Below are positions 34,588 through 46,325 of a stretch of DNA of 64,000 nucleotides, in pieces; position 1 is the first letter of the stretch; every line of letters begins with the position of its first letter. The stretch comes from Astropecten irregularis (Eukaryota > Echinodermata > Asteroidea > Paxillosida > Astropectinidae). The stretch covers positions 4,250,798 through 4,314,797 of the forward strand of contig OZ020260.1 of NCBI GenBank assembly GCA_963971285.1. Reading direction: 5' to 3'. The position numbers and the translations under genes are program-made. Under the pieces are notes generated by a model, which was not told the DNA's origin, searched no databases, and saw only the letters and a program-made list of their open reading frames with translations.

Positions 34588-34727
34588 TGGGAGACATTGG
34601 AGAACCGGTCTTCAAGTCAACAGCGCACGTGCACGCACAACAGCGCAGGCACAAAACAATGCGCGCATGCTCACAAGTGCGTGCGCGTGCGCTGTTGACT
34701 TGAAGACCGGTTCTCCAAAGTCTCCCA
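34588..34727. mobile_element. 140-bp foldback element with about 50-bp arms
   Basis: TGGGAGACATTGGAGAACCG through GTCTTCAAGTCAACAGCGC is mirrored by GCGCTGTTGACTTGAAGAC through CTCCAAAGTCTCCCA. The loop of about 40 bp contains GCGCGCATGC. Both strands show open frames because the arms mirror each other; these are not genes. Confidence 0.75.
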
Positions 34728-35132
34728 TAGATAATGCTCATAAGTTGTAAACATCTTGTAAACCAATTATAGTTACTCTGAGATATATCCCGCTTGTAAC
34801 ATTCCGAAATATTTTGTTGCAATTACTCTATGTTTTAAAACCCATGGGTAATGTGTTGTGTGCATTGAAGATATACATGTACCAGGGAAATGTTTTTTTG
34901 TTTTTAAATTATGTCCTTTATATGAACTTCTAACATTAGCTTGGATGGTACTTTTTATAAATAACTTTACTTGGTATATTATTTTCTAGTTTCATATTTT
35001 GTGATAATATCATTGAACTTTTGCCTAAGTTTTGTCAACTACAATTGGCAGTTACTGGTTTGGTTATCGACATAGTAACCATATGAATGGACAGAAATTT
35101 CAAAGTAGCAATTAATGTCTTAATAATTCATA

Positions 35133-35351
35133 GGGCCTCTACGAAACCTGGCTTGAGGCTATAGCTCAGGACTTATTTCGCTATCGCCATTTGAGGCTCA
35201 CAAAACAAAACAAAGGGATAGGGCCTAGTAGTGACGAAGCCGAAGAAAGGCTCCAGCATGTATCTCAAGCCCTTCAATTCATTTAGGACACAAAATAGCA
35301 GTACCAATATAAATCCTAAGCCTAGCCTGAAGCCCCATTTCTTAAAGGCTC
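35133..35351. mobile_element. MITE, GGGCCTTTACGAAACC family
   Basis: GGGCCTCTACGAAACCTGGC at the left, and CTAAGCCTAGCCTGAAGCCC followed by CTTAAAGGC at the right. Relatives are at 17511-17722 and 51916-52471. Confidence 0.65.
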
Positions 35352-35859
35352 CCAGTTACCAATGGTTATACCTGCTGTCCAGTTTCCTCAAACAAAGTTG
35401 GGTACCCAACTCCCACCTTTTCACTATTTTTATTCTTGATTAAATAAATTTGTAAGAGAGAATCATATTATGCTGACTGTAATACGTATTTGGTGATTAA
35501 TTAAAGCAATCAATTTAGAGAAATTGTACTTGGTATTAATGAATGGAAAACAAATAAAGAAAATAAAATTCTTTTATGGAGTTTTTTTTATTGAAGATGA
35601 TGGTGTGTGATTGTCATTGATTTGAAAGTCTTGAGAAATGTATCTTTTCAATTTCATATTCTTTGCCTTAAAACCCACATTTTTCGCATCTGTTTTTAAG
35701 GGAAGGGTTGTGTAGAAATATAACTAGATTAAAACATCGGTAAAACTTGGTTGAAGTTTTTGCAATAATAATAATTTTATCCAGATTTAGTTTTTTTTTT
35801 ACAAGGCATGGTTGGCGGAGCGCCCTCTCTTGACAGCATGAAACAGCTGTACACATCAT

Positions 35860-35993
35860 GCGCAATGAACTCCGTACATATTCAGTGTGCTTTGGATTTT
35901 CGCGGGAAACAACCGGAAAAGTGCCAGCAACGTCTCCACTTTTTACTCCGTTTCGTCGAGTTTTTCGCTGAGACACGGCCGGATCTAACGCAG
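35860..35993 (+). promoter_or_regulatory. promoter and probable 5' UTR exon of the Polycomb-like gene
   Basis: A CpG-containing segment ends in the donor TAACGCAG|GTAACG at 35994. The coding exon of the Polycomb-like gene opens with an acceptor at 37046, so an upstream untranslated exon is required and this is the best candidate. Confidence 0.45.
35897..35909 (+). promoter_or_regulatory. E2F-like site TTTTCGCGGGAAA
   Basis: TTTTCGCGGGAAA closely fits the E2F consensus TTTSGCGCSAAA. PRC2 genes are known E2F targets in mammals. Match only, no functional proof. Confidence 0.45.
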
Positions 35994-37046
35994 GTAACGA
36001 GACCAGATATCAGGAAAGGTGTAGGATCGGGTTGTATGTGCATCGGTGTTTCATTTTCTGCGATTTCAGACGATTTCGTGGGCATTCCCGTGGGTTTGAT
36101 CGGGTTGGTACATGGCGGTCGTGTACCTAGTGTTGTTAGACGGGTTAGTGACGTGTGTTACGTCTTGGGCACTGACTCACCCTTATTGTTGTGACTCATT
36201 GGTGACTTGCATGCTTGCACAACTCGTGCTAAACTGCTAGTGCTACTCCGTATTAAATCGCCCAAAGGCCAAAAGCCCAAGGGAGCCATTGGGAAAATTA
36301 ATCCCCTGACCAATAATCGTTGACCAATGACCAGTGACAGTGTTATTTTGTAATTTTGTCTCTCAGACGTTTTGGTAGAATTGATAATTTGAGCATGAAA
36401 AGCATTGTTGTTATTCAGCTTATTGTCATCTTAAAATTTTAATATTTTTTTTTTTGGTAAACAAGAAGACCCTCATTTAATTTACATATTGCCAAATGTC
36501 TACCCTTGCCTAGAGCCCCCCCCCCAACTTTTTCATAATTTAAATTAAAGTGATGTTTTTGGGGAAAGAATTCCATTGATGACCATTACGGAAAAGGGTT
36601 ATCCTCTAAGACTTATGTTACTCAACTTACTGGATGCAAATTATGATAAACTTCAATATACACTTCGAATGCAACGGCAGCCAATATCTCAAAACGGTGC
36701 TTAAAAAGAACGTCACTCAGACTGTCCGAACGTAAGTGGTTGGTGGCGCCCTATCAACCCTTGATCATCCCATAATTCCTAGCACTTTGCTATTTGCGAT
36801 ATACCTTAAACCGTAGTTTGCTGAATTTGCCACTTTCCTGTTCCGGTATTCTGAATACCACAAATCACCACACTGTGGTTTGTATGGTATAAATGCATGC
36901 CTTATGACCCAGTCCCCATGTGGAGCCTACAGTGGTAATGTGTGGTAAACAGTTTCTGGTCAACATTTTGTTCAACTTGATTAAGATTGATCAGATTTAA
37001 ATGACATACATAATCTAACATTTCTACATTTCTTTTGTCTTTCAAG
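35994..37046. other. first intron of the Polycomb-like gene
   Basis: Non-coding. It includes GTGGT/ACCAC-rich sequence around 36840-36960. No other gene is seen. Confidence 0.35.
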
Positions 37047-37102
37047 ATGCAATCAACCTGAATAAAAGCTGAGCTCATTTGAAGCTTCGACCCGTTTCTG
37101 AG

Positions 37103-40100
37103 ATGGAGAAATCCCCGGTGCGCAAAACCCAAACAATGTCAGAAACTCCCGCAGGACCAGACCCACTGCCAGTCTCCAATGCCAACACGTCACATTGTAA
37201 GTCCTTGATCTTTGACAACAACAATATCACAGCAGAGACCAAGACGACGACTACGATCACAGCCTTGAAACAAGACCAGCAGGACAAGCCAGTGCATGCT
37301 AATCCCACAGAAGCAGACTCTTCCATTAAAGCCAGTAGGGAGAAACAGGACATAGATGGAGTGGGTGGCGTGGAGGGAGGGGGCTGCTCGTCTTGGAGTA
37401 CTACGGGCAGCCCAAGCAAAGATTGCGAGTTTGTGGAAGGGCTGGATGTTCTTGCCCGGTGGAATGACGGACTCTTCTACCTTGGAACAGTATCAAAGGT
37501 CAGTTTTGCTGATATTGGAGCCAAACAATAGAAGAGATTGTTGAATTGAAGAAACAATAGAAGAGATTGTTGAATTGAAGAAACAATAGAAGAGATTGTT
37601 GTATTGAAGAAACAATAGAAGAGATTGTTGAATTGAAGAAACAATAGAAGAGATTGTTGAATTGAAGAAACAATAGAAGAGATTGTTGAATTGAAGAAAC
37701 AATAGAAGAGATTGTTGAATTGAAGAAACAATAGAAGAGTTTTCTGAATTGAAAAAAAAAACAATAGAAGAGATTGTTCAATTTAAGAAACAATATATAC
37801 AAAAAACAAAAGCAAATGTTGAATTGAAGAAACAATAAAAGAGATTGTTGGATTTCAGAAACAATAGAAGAGATTGTTGAATTGAAGAAACAATACAAAA
37901 AACAAAAGAGAATTATGAATTGAAGAAACAATAGGAGAGATTGTTGAATTGAAGAAACAATACAAAAAACAAAAGAGAATTATGAATTGAAGAAACAATA
38001 GGAGAGATTGTTGAATTGAAGAAACAATAGAACAATCGGTATATTGTCATGTTATTGCAGGTAATTCCACATCAGAAGAAATGCCTCGTGATTTTTGAAG
38101 ACAGCTCAGAGCATTGGGTGCTTTTTAAACATTTACAGAAAGGTACGTTTTGCATTTTATGTGGTAAATTCTCTTGTTTGATAGAACACAAATTATTACC
38201 ATTGATTTTCATATTTATTAGAAAAAAATGTAAATGTTGACACGACGTTTGCTATGTTTTGGATTTAGATTGACCATGTACTTGTCACTGACTGTATATT
38301 GCATCTAGTGTGTGACTATGGGAAATGTAAAGACAAGCTATATTTGGTCTATTCCGGGGTTCTTCACGGTTCTTCGGAATTGTTCAGTAATTGTTGGTCT
38401 TTGGATGTTTGACTTGTAGGTCGGACACCGAACAGTGAGATAATCTGCTGTGTATGCGAGGGGGACCAGTCGGAGCCTCCGAATGAGATTGTCATCTGTG
38501 ATCGTTGTGGCCTAGGTAAGTCATATGATTCGTCACATGATCACATAAGTCACATGACTAGCTCCTTTGTGCCATTCTTATCCATTATGAACAGTGCATT
38601 ATTTTGTGCAAGACGTCTGTTATGCATCTTTACAAAAGCTTGCCCCATATCATGCGACATAGCAACAGAATCTTTAGTCTGGAAAATTCAAATTGGGGTG
38701 TTTATGTGCAGTGAAAGAAGTCTGTGTACTAGATACTATTCAGGGTCTAACTCGCAAATGGCTTATTGAATGTAATATTTGGTGATATGGTCTGGTTTGT
38801 ATACAGGATATCACCAGCTATGCCACCAGCCAGCTATTGATAGTAGGAAGCTGCTCTGTCCTGATGAATCTTGGCATTGTAGACAGTGTGTCTTCGTCAA
38901 CTCAGCCAAGGTTCGATATCATCATTTCATCTCCCTGCCTCTCCGACCAATCCAAGTGTGCCCAAATCCCTTTCAAATGTACAGATTTTAGTTTGATAAA
39001 TTTAGGTAACTACTGTATGTGTGCAATGTTTTTATAATTAAAAAGGTACATGTATTTGTTTTTATTAATTAATTCCAATACTAAACTATTTTGTTTTTTA
39101 AGTCGCCCCCCTTTTTTTTAAACTAATAAGTTTTACTGGTGGTTAATATCTTTTCCCCTTGTTATTGTCTTCATCGTCTTAAGAATCATATGGTCTTGTG
39201 TGTATAATTCTTGTATATTGTTTTATATGTGCACATTGGGAAAAAGAATTTCACTTTTAAAGTTGTTTAATTGTGAGGAAAGAAATATTGAATTTTGGCA
39301 AAAATACGTCACCATGCGTGCCACAGTTGGCATGATCTTACTTTTTTGTTTCATTTGTGTTCTTCCCTTTTCTGTCTAGGTTGGGGGAGCCCTGAAGAAA
39401 GGTCCTGCAGGTAAATAGTTATTTTAAAGATCAAATTTACATGATGTTCAAATTGCAAAGACTGCGGACTACCCAGGCCTTGTGCTAACCTTTTTTCTAG
39501 GTGGCCAGGACAACTTAAGATTTCACTGTCCCTTTTTTCTGCCAATCAACCAAAATAATGACCTGAATTATATCAAATGCGTGGAGTTTGGAGAGCCTGA
39601 TGTTTTGATCCTAGCAGGATCTTTCTGGGAGTCAGGCCCTCCTCCTAACTCCAAGCACTGAATAAGACTACATTGGAGCTGATGCAATATGACAAATAAT
39701 CGGCAAATAACCACAAGAGAAACTGACTGATTTTTAAGTCATTAAAAAGTGAACAAAGACAAATTGGCTGACAAAACAAAAAGCCAGTGGTACCTTGACT
39801 TAGAAGCTGCAGCACTGCCCAAGAGTCACTTGAATCACGGCAGATAGTGTAGAGCATCAAGATTGTCTTTTCATTGTACTCCAACACCCTGCTGTATTAA
39901 AGAAAAAACGGAAAACGTTGAATTACATGTTGTCAAATTATCCCTAAAATGGTGTTGGTTTTCCCGATGTTTATAACCGGTATTTGTTCTGTTGATTTAT
40001 TTTTTGCAGCCAAAGTATTTCAAGAAATGAAACAGTCTCTGCCATACGAAGTAAGTGCACAGGGCCCAAATAAATAAAATATATTTCATGGAATCTGTAA

Positions 40101-43100
40101 GCAAGACTTTCGGCGCTTAATTGGTTAGTGAAGAATTTCTTAGCTAACCTTGTTTTTTTTTCTGCCGACGCTTCTGTGGGTATTCACAAGTTTGTATGGA
40201 AATTTGAATTTCTGTATTCACAAGCGAAACTGTGATGTCTTCAAGGTAAAAAACGTTATCTACATTTATGTGAATTTTTTGTCTCCGTTCAGCTCAAGAA
40301 TTTGCACTGGGATGCAGCACATAGGACCAATACAGAGCATTGCTACTGCTACTGTGGTGGACCCGGGGAGTAAGTACATAGTTCCTAAATATTTCACAAC
40401 TTCAGAAAGAATCTTCTAGACAACTGCGTACAGGTTTGAGATTTCAGACTCTTATCCTGAGCAATGATATTTGAAAATAACAAGGCTCTGTTAAAGTCGA
40501 ATTTCTCCTGCACACTGTTTAAAAAAACCCTTGTGAATTGTATTGCTACTTGCTAGAAATCTTGAAACCAATAGACACAACAAAATTTGTTTAACAATAT
40601 TTGAAAGATTAAGAGGTGAACGTAGGTTTATTAGTGCTTAGCAATTTGGACGATGTATTTTAGGTTCCCCTCAAAAAGCTTGTACTTTTTGGTGACCAAT
40701 GGCTTTTGGACCTTTTAACTCGGGCTCTGGCTAAAATTTTTTGTTTTTTTTTCATGTAAAAGCTGAAAATAAAAGCTGTGTTTTTTGTTCATGATAGTAA
40801 TTGGTGTCTTGCTCAAATCTTTTTCCAATCCTTTTTCCGCTGTTAAGGTTTTATTTTTATTAGGTAATATGCTTTGCATTTGAATATGCTTTACAAAACA
40901 TTTGATTTTTCTTTCTCCATGTCAGATGGTATCTGAAAATGCTGCGATGTTGTAGATGCATGCAATGGTTCCACGAAGGTGAGAAAAGTTCTTTGGAATT
41001 GGTTCTAAAGCGGAACTGGTGAGAGTTGTTTAAAGGTGGAGACAACTTCTTGTATTGTTGGCACTTGGCTTCACGGGTGGAAATCGAACCTGTGACCCCA
41101 CAGCTTGCAAGAGCACTCCTCTGACCAGTATAAGAATCTGAATTTTTTGGATAATACTGGATAATGCTGTCAGTCATGTCGATAAGATATTGGCAAATTT
41201 ACATTTTGAAAAAGCAATAAGTAGCAGTTTCATGGCTTCCGACTGGCAAACGAACAATGAAAATTGATAACTTGGGACACCGTCAACTCAGTTGGTAAGA
41301 GCGCAGGGTATGGTATTCCGAGGGTTGCAGGTTAGAATCCCTCTCCAGTCAATTTAACAGGTTATGATAGTAAGCATATTGTCTTTGAAATACTAAAAGT
41401 CCAAATGGGAATATTTTTGGAAGGGAAACTTCATTTCAGCATTTACTGATTTGTATTGCTCAATATTTGATATTTTGTATTTATCAGTGGATAAATGGTT
41501 GACATTTTAAACTAATAAGTTGGACTTTTATTTTCAAAATGTTTGTATGTTGTTTTGACAGCTTGCGTCCAGTGTCTTGAAATGCCCATGCTATATGGAG
41601 ACGGGTAAGGAGAATAATTTTGGAACTCAATTTTAAATTTGATAGTTTCAGACTCAGTCCATTGCATTTCCGTTAGGATGGATTGTTATTAATGATTTTT
41701 CTTGTCTATCTTCTTTCCTTTTTTTTTTTTTTTTCTGTTCAGGTTTTATATCTTTGTGTGTTCGGTGTGCAATTCGGGGCCAGAGTACTTAAAGAGATTA
41801 CCGTTAAAATGGTACGTGATCAGGGATTGCTTGCTCATTGAATGCCATCTTGTACACTATAGATTTTGTGTTTGTGTATTTGTCAAGGGACTTTTTGATT
41901 ATTATGGACCTTTTCACTTTGCTATTAACTTTATAATTCAAAAAGGTATTTACCAATTTAACTATATTTGACCTAATGAATTTTGTGTTTGTCTTTTTTT
42001 CTTCATTTGTTGCCATGGACGTACGCATCTTAGGCAAGACCTGGCCCAGCTCATTCTCTACAACTTGACCTTAATGCACCGCAAGAAATACTACGAATTC
42101 GAAGAGGAGATTATGCCCTATCTGACAGAGCAGTGGTACAACTTGCAGGTATCTCATGTAAGTCTTTAGCGAGTGACCTGTTCCTTCAAAATGAGTCATT
42201 TAAATGTTTAAAAACAGAGTAGGGTTGTGTTTGCGCCATCACTTCCAGCCATGCAGTTATAATGTGCTGATAGATCAGGGGCCAATTTCATAGAGTTGCT
42301 TAAGCGCCAATATTTGCTTAAGCACCAAAAACCTTGATAAATAAAATCAGTATGCCAGCCAAAACTCCTTGTGAATGTTATGCTCAGTAAACAATGGCCA
42401 AATACAAGTCAAAAGCAGTAAACATCACATGGAAATCTGGTTGGTTATCCTGTTCGATCAAGGAAGACTTTTCATGCTTTAATAAGCAATGTTTGTGTTT
42501 GTTCTTGCTACAGCTTGGTGCTACAACGAGATCGGAGAAGCAAGAAGGATTTCTAGATGCTTTACAGAGCTCAAAAGCAAGGTGACTCATCTTCTTATAT
42601 CCTGCTAGAATCAAAATGCGTCAGGGCCCTTCTAACTCCAAGCTTTTTACAAAGAAATTACAAATCCTCAGGCTACATATACCATCCATGTACAATTTTG
42701 TGAACACGATTTGAGGCGTTTCATGGTGAAAGTAAAATTGTTACAAGTTACGGTTTGGGTTTGGGTGCCGTCTTGCTTCATGTCCAAAACAAGCAAATAG
42801 GGTGTAAGAAACAGCTAACAGCACCCTAAAACAGACAAAGACTAAGAGGGTGTCCAAAACAGCCAACAGGCTGTCCAAGAAATGTTGAGAAACCTTTTTG
42901 GATGAATCTATGAGCGGATTCACGTTTTTCATATTTTCCACAGATTATTTTCAGTCAGGCTTTTCTCGTTTGATTCCCGAAGGTTCGCTTGCGGCAAGGA
43001 GGTCAAGAAAAAGCAGAACATCTGGGGACTGCGGATAAGAAAACCGCCGATTCCGCCCACCATCATCCTGCCGGCTATCGGTCAGATCACGGATGACGTC

Positions 43101-44891
43101 ATGAATGACCTCAAGATGACCGGCCGGAAAGTGGTGACCTTCATCCCCGTAGAAAGGTAGATATTGTTCTTAGGCCCCATGCTAGGAAGAGGAAATAATG
43201 ATAGGGCAACAACTTGCAAAAGCTTACTTAATATCAGATCCATTTTGAGTATCCATGTGAATGTTATGAATAAAGTGTACTTAACCGTCTACTTAAAGGT
43301 GCTATCATAATTTGGTAGCATACCGAAACAGAAATCTTCACAGATATACCTATACCTTACAGGGTATAAAGATGGTGATGGAAGAAAAATACCGTTAAAA
43401 TGTTTCTGCCTGGAATGCTGTAGACCTATCAAGAAAAGATCAAACCAATAACCAAAAATAATTTTGATCTTCGAAAAATCAAACATGACAGTCAAAAGAT
43501 TTTTAAAATACCGTTTTTCACTGTTTTCTAAAAAAGTTGGCACTGTATGGGACTTACACATAGATAACTGTTACTGTATCTTTCTTGATATTTTTGCCCA
43601 TGAATCTGTATTTCTTTGACAAAATCCAAAGTATGATATTACCTTTAAAGTATGTAGGAAATTACCATTAATTGTGGTGACAACATGGAAAGGGTCTCAT
43701 CTTAGTCTAATTAAGTTGACAGCAGACTTCTCCAAAACAGACCTTAATAGTAATCGAGTAATTTTCACTAGTTAATGGGAAACATCTCTGAATTCTTTTG
43801 GTCAAGCAACTCACCCGTACCCCTGAAACCTGCCAAGAGGAAACGGAAGAATGTAGCGGAGACACCGGAGGAACTGGAGCAACGGAGCCTGAATGCAAAG
43901 AAGATGTTTGAGCAAGCTGTGAAAGATGTGAGTAGTGTGCTGGCCCTAACTTGTCTAGAAAGGTTGGGGAGGATAGTGTATCTGAGCTGGTATCAGAGTC
44001 TGCCAAACTGTGTAATTGCCCGGAACTTCAGCTTGGCTTCGGGTTCCAGCGAATCATTGGAACGATGGTGACCTTGGGAGGTATCTGTTTGTCCTCTGCA
44101 CAGTTTGCTCATTATGACAACTCCTTGGCCAAGTTTGACATATTTGAGTTTCGTTTATACTGTCGGTCATTACTGAAAGCTAAAAGCAAGAGGTCAGTTT
44201 ATTAACCAATACTTTAACGATTGTTTCGTTATGATACCTTGAATAACTAGTTGGAGAAGCAGTTTATAACATGAGATTGTATGTTTTTTGTTGACAGGGT
44301 GCAAACAGGCAACCTTTCAGCCCCAATCAGTCCTACGCGGGATACTCGGGCGGAGGAGCATCCCTCTCAACTCTGACCCCCGTCTCCGAAGGTCAGTCGG
44401 TCCTCGACACCATCCGACCATTTGAGACGGTCTACGCAGGCAGCACCGGGGTACCGATCCCCATCAGTTTCAATCAGCATTCTTCGTCCTCCGCCGACAC
44501 CAATTCCGACTATTCGGCGACGACGATACCAGCGGGGCAGAGCAGCGAGGACAGCGAGAGCCGAGAGAGCGGGATGAAACCGCACCGGAAGCACGGCAGC
44601 TGGAAGAGGAAGAGGAAGACCCCGGCCACCGGAGAGGCCACGGCGCAGAGCCCCAAGTCCACCACCAGCAAAACGTCTTCTTCGAACACCCCGAAGAAGG
44701 ATGACTCGGCGAGACTCGCGACTCGTTTGAACGGGGCCGTGACCATGACCGAGCTAAAAAGGACCATGTCCAGCCACTACGGACCAGAGGGAAGACTGGC
44801 TTGCGGAGAGAATTACCAGCTGCTCGGGAAGAGGGTGACCACTGACGGCAAGATACAATACCTCATACAGTGGGAAGGGGTCACACCATGA
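37103..44891 (+). CDS. MTF2: Polycomb-like protein (MTF2/PHF19/PHF1 orthologue)
   Basis: Fifteen coding exons: 37103-37498, 38061-38142, 38420-38515, 38807-38910, 39380-39410, 40010-40050, 40293-40369, 40926-40978, 41562-41604, 41743-41811, 42034-42148, 42514-42581, 42983-43156, 43807-43927, 44298-44891; phases agree throughout, giving 687 codons. Polycomb-like proteins recruit PRC2 to CpG islands and read H3K36me3. Domains: disordered N-terminus; Tudor (109-158; cage W120, Y126, F144); PHD1 (about 172-222, CVC...CDRC...HQLC...CRQC); PHD2 (about 264-318, CYCYCGGPG...CSVC); winged helix ending in GKEVKKK (396-402), the CpG-DNA contact loop; a Ser/Thr-rich linker; and the C-terminal chromo-like domain ([20 protein letters not shown]). 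It is longer than the vertebrate proteins mainly through the N-terminus and linker. Exon 4 has a weak donor (AAG|GTTCGA). The leader has a five-codon uORF at 37047. Confidence 0.93.
37528..38035 (+). repeat. 29-bp minisatellite in the first coding intron
   Basis: About 15-17 copies of a 29-bp unit with AACAATAGAAGAGATTGTTG and AATTGAAG start about 30 bp after the donor of the Tudor exon and end just before the next acceptor. ATTGTT and AACAAT within each unit are complementary. Several units carry an insert ACAAAAAACAAAAG. Long minus-strand frames here are artefacts. Confidence 0.9.
38560..38770 (+). repeat. dispersed repeat shared with 47.7-48.05 kb
   Basis: CTTTGTGCCATTCTTATCC, TGCAAGACGTCTGTTATG and TGAAAGAAGTCTGTGTAC. 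The same order recurs at 47850-48045 and, inverted, at about 47690-47830. Intronic in the Polycomb-like gene. Confidence 0.6.
39560..39790. repeat. GATCCTAGCAGGATC unit and SINE tail fragment
   Basis: 39600-39625 has GATCCTAGCAGGATCTTTC, then CAAATAACCACAAGAGAAAC and GTGAACAAAGACAAATTGGC, the SINE tail, at 39700-39770. Intronic. Confidence 0.6.
41040..41360. mobile_element. SINE-related fragments, intron of the Polycomb-like gene
   Basis: An antisense tRNA-like piece (GAAATCGAACCTGTGACC) is at about 41077-41150. A sense piece (CAACTCAGTTGGTAAGAGCG, GGTTAGAATCCCTCTCCAG) is at 41283-41350. Confidence 0.55.
42279..42500. mobile_element. MITE, GGGGCCAATTTCATAGAG family, beside exon 12
   Basis: A clear left end GGGGCCAATTTCATAGAGTT and interior (ATAAAATCAGTATGCCAGCC, TCAAGGAAGACTTTTCATGC). 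The right terminus is missing and the sequence passes into the polypyrimidine tract and acceptor of exon 12 (42513). Confidence 0.7.
42590..42655 (+). repeat. GATCCTGCTAGGATC-type unit
   Basis: ATCCTGCTAGAATCAAAATG followed by CGTCAGGGCCCTTCTAACTC, immediately after exon 12. Confidence 0.6.
43297..43650 (+). mobile_element. TTAA-flanked MITE, copy 5
   Basis: Starts AAAGGTGCTATCATAATTTG after TTA and ends CCAAAGTATGATATTACCTT-TAA. In intron 13 of the Polycomb-like gene. Confidence 0.8.
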
Positions 44892-45734
44892 TAGACACTC
44901 CCACCTCTAGTCATTCAAACTCACCTAAGAATCACCTTGAGCAGTCCCTCATATGTCTCATCGAGGCTGCCAAATTCTTCTCGCTGTTCACCCGCACAAT
45001 GCATATAAAATGATGGATGTGTTTTTGTACAGTTTATACGAACCAGGAGATAGGAAGCATTTTAACATACTTGGAGTTCAGTTAGGAGGGCCTGACACGT
45101 TTCGATCCTAGCAGGATCTTTATCAAAGTCTCTTAGACATTTAGCCTTCGATAAAGATCCTGCTAGTATCGAAACGCGTCGGGCTCTCCTAACTCCAAAC
45201 ATATGATACATTTCAGGTCGTTATTTGGCTGATGAGCAGTTTGCAGCAGTTTATTACTTGTATTGATTGCATTTTAACATACACGGTATAGCTAGCCTTG
45301 GTCATGGGAGAAAAAGTTTGTTTGTGGCTGGTGAAGTTCTCACACAGAAAAGTTAGGGTCTACATTTTAAGTTTCATTGTTTCTGATCATTTTGCTAAAA
45401 AACAAAAAACTACATCTAAATCATTTTGTTATTGTTTGGTCTAAAGAACTAAAACAATGCTGACAATGTTTTTGTCTTGTAAAAAAAAACTTGGTTTCAT
45501 GGGGTTTTTTGTATATTATTTCTAGCTATGCACTTTTAATCACTTGTTTATAAATAGAAAATCTCTACAAAGACGATTAATTTTGTTGGGAAAAATATTA
45601 TAATGCAATAATGGTGATTAATTAAGATTGGTTAACTCATGGTGTAACATACATGTGTCATTCGAGTGTAATATTTGTAACGTCTGTGATATCTTACAGC
45701 AGGTCTTACTTTATTTGTTAAAACCCAAAAGAAT
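44892..45734. other. 3' UTR and flank of the Polycomb-like gene
   Basis: Non-coding and AT-rich. Two GATCCTGCTAGGATC-type units in inverse orientation lie at 45060-45120 and 45140-45210, followed by the associated tail TGGCTGATGAGCAGTTTGCA. Confidence 0.5.
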
Positions 45735-45961
45735 AATCATCAAATAACCACAAGGGAAACTGACTGAATTTTAAAGTCATTGAAAAGTGAACAAAGACAA
45801 ATTGACTGGAGCGGGGATTCGAACCGGCGAGCTCCTGAATACCGTACAGGCGCTCTGTACGGTATTTAGGATATAATTCAGTTGGAAGAGCGCCTGTACG
45901 GTATTCAGGAGGTCATTGGTTCGAATCCTGCTCCAGTCAATTTTTTCTTTGTTCACTTTTC
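45735..45961. mobile_element. palindromic SINE dimer with 15-bp target duplication
   Basis: Two SINE arms lie head to head: the left antisense arm (GTGAACAAAGACAAATTGAC, ATTCGAACCGGCGAGCTCC, ATACCGTACAGGCGCTCT) is mirrored by the right sense arm (GAGCGCCTGTACGGTATTCA, GGTTCGAATCCTGCTCCAG, TTCTTTGTTCACTTTTCA). The whole is bracketed by the direct repeat AAAACCCAAAAGAAT (45720-45734 and 45962-45976), so it inserted as one unit. Confidence 0.85.
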
Positions 45962-46207
45962 AAAACCCAAAAGAATCGACAATCTTGTTTGTGTACTCGT
46001 GTTTGGACTAAATCCAGGAGCTTTTTTTTAAGATAAAAAGACTCAGAAATATGTCTAGAATTCTAGAAACCAATCAGATATAGCTGCCAAGTGCAAGGAA
46101 TGAGATTGGACCAGAAAACCATGTTGCTTAGCAACAGCAATGGTTACCATATCAACCAGAATTTGTTGTATTCTATAGATCCCTATCACAGGCTGGTTGT
46201 CATCTTT

Positions 46208-46325
46208 GGGCGTTTGTTTAACCCTCAAGATCACAAATCTTGCGGATCCGGATCCCATTTTTGCATACCCCGCATAGGACGTGGATCCCCATATCTGGGA
46301 TCCCGTGCGTTAAACAAACAAGCCC
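46208..46325. mobile_element. short MITE, GTTTGTTTAAC family
   Basis: GGGCGTTTGTTTAAC at the left and GTTAAACAAACAAGCCC at the right are inverted, with GGATCC words inside. Relative of 34436-34540. Confidence 0.6.

Noticed and set aside
34588-34727. Related P-element MITE
   Set aside because: The ends (TGGGAGAC) and the flanks show no 8-bp duplication and do not match the CATAGA termini.
37477-37931. Minus-strand frames rich in Phe/Leu/Ser
   Set aside because: They come from the 29-bp minisatellite read in antisense.
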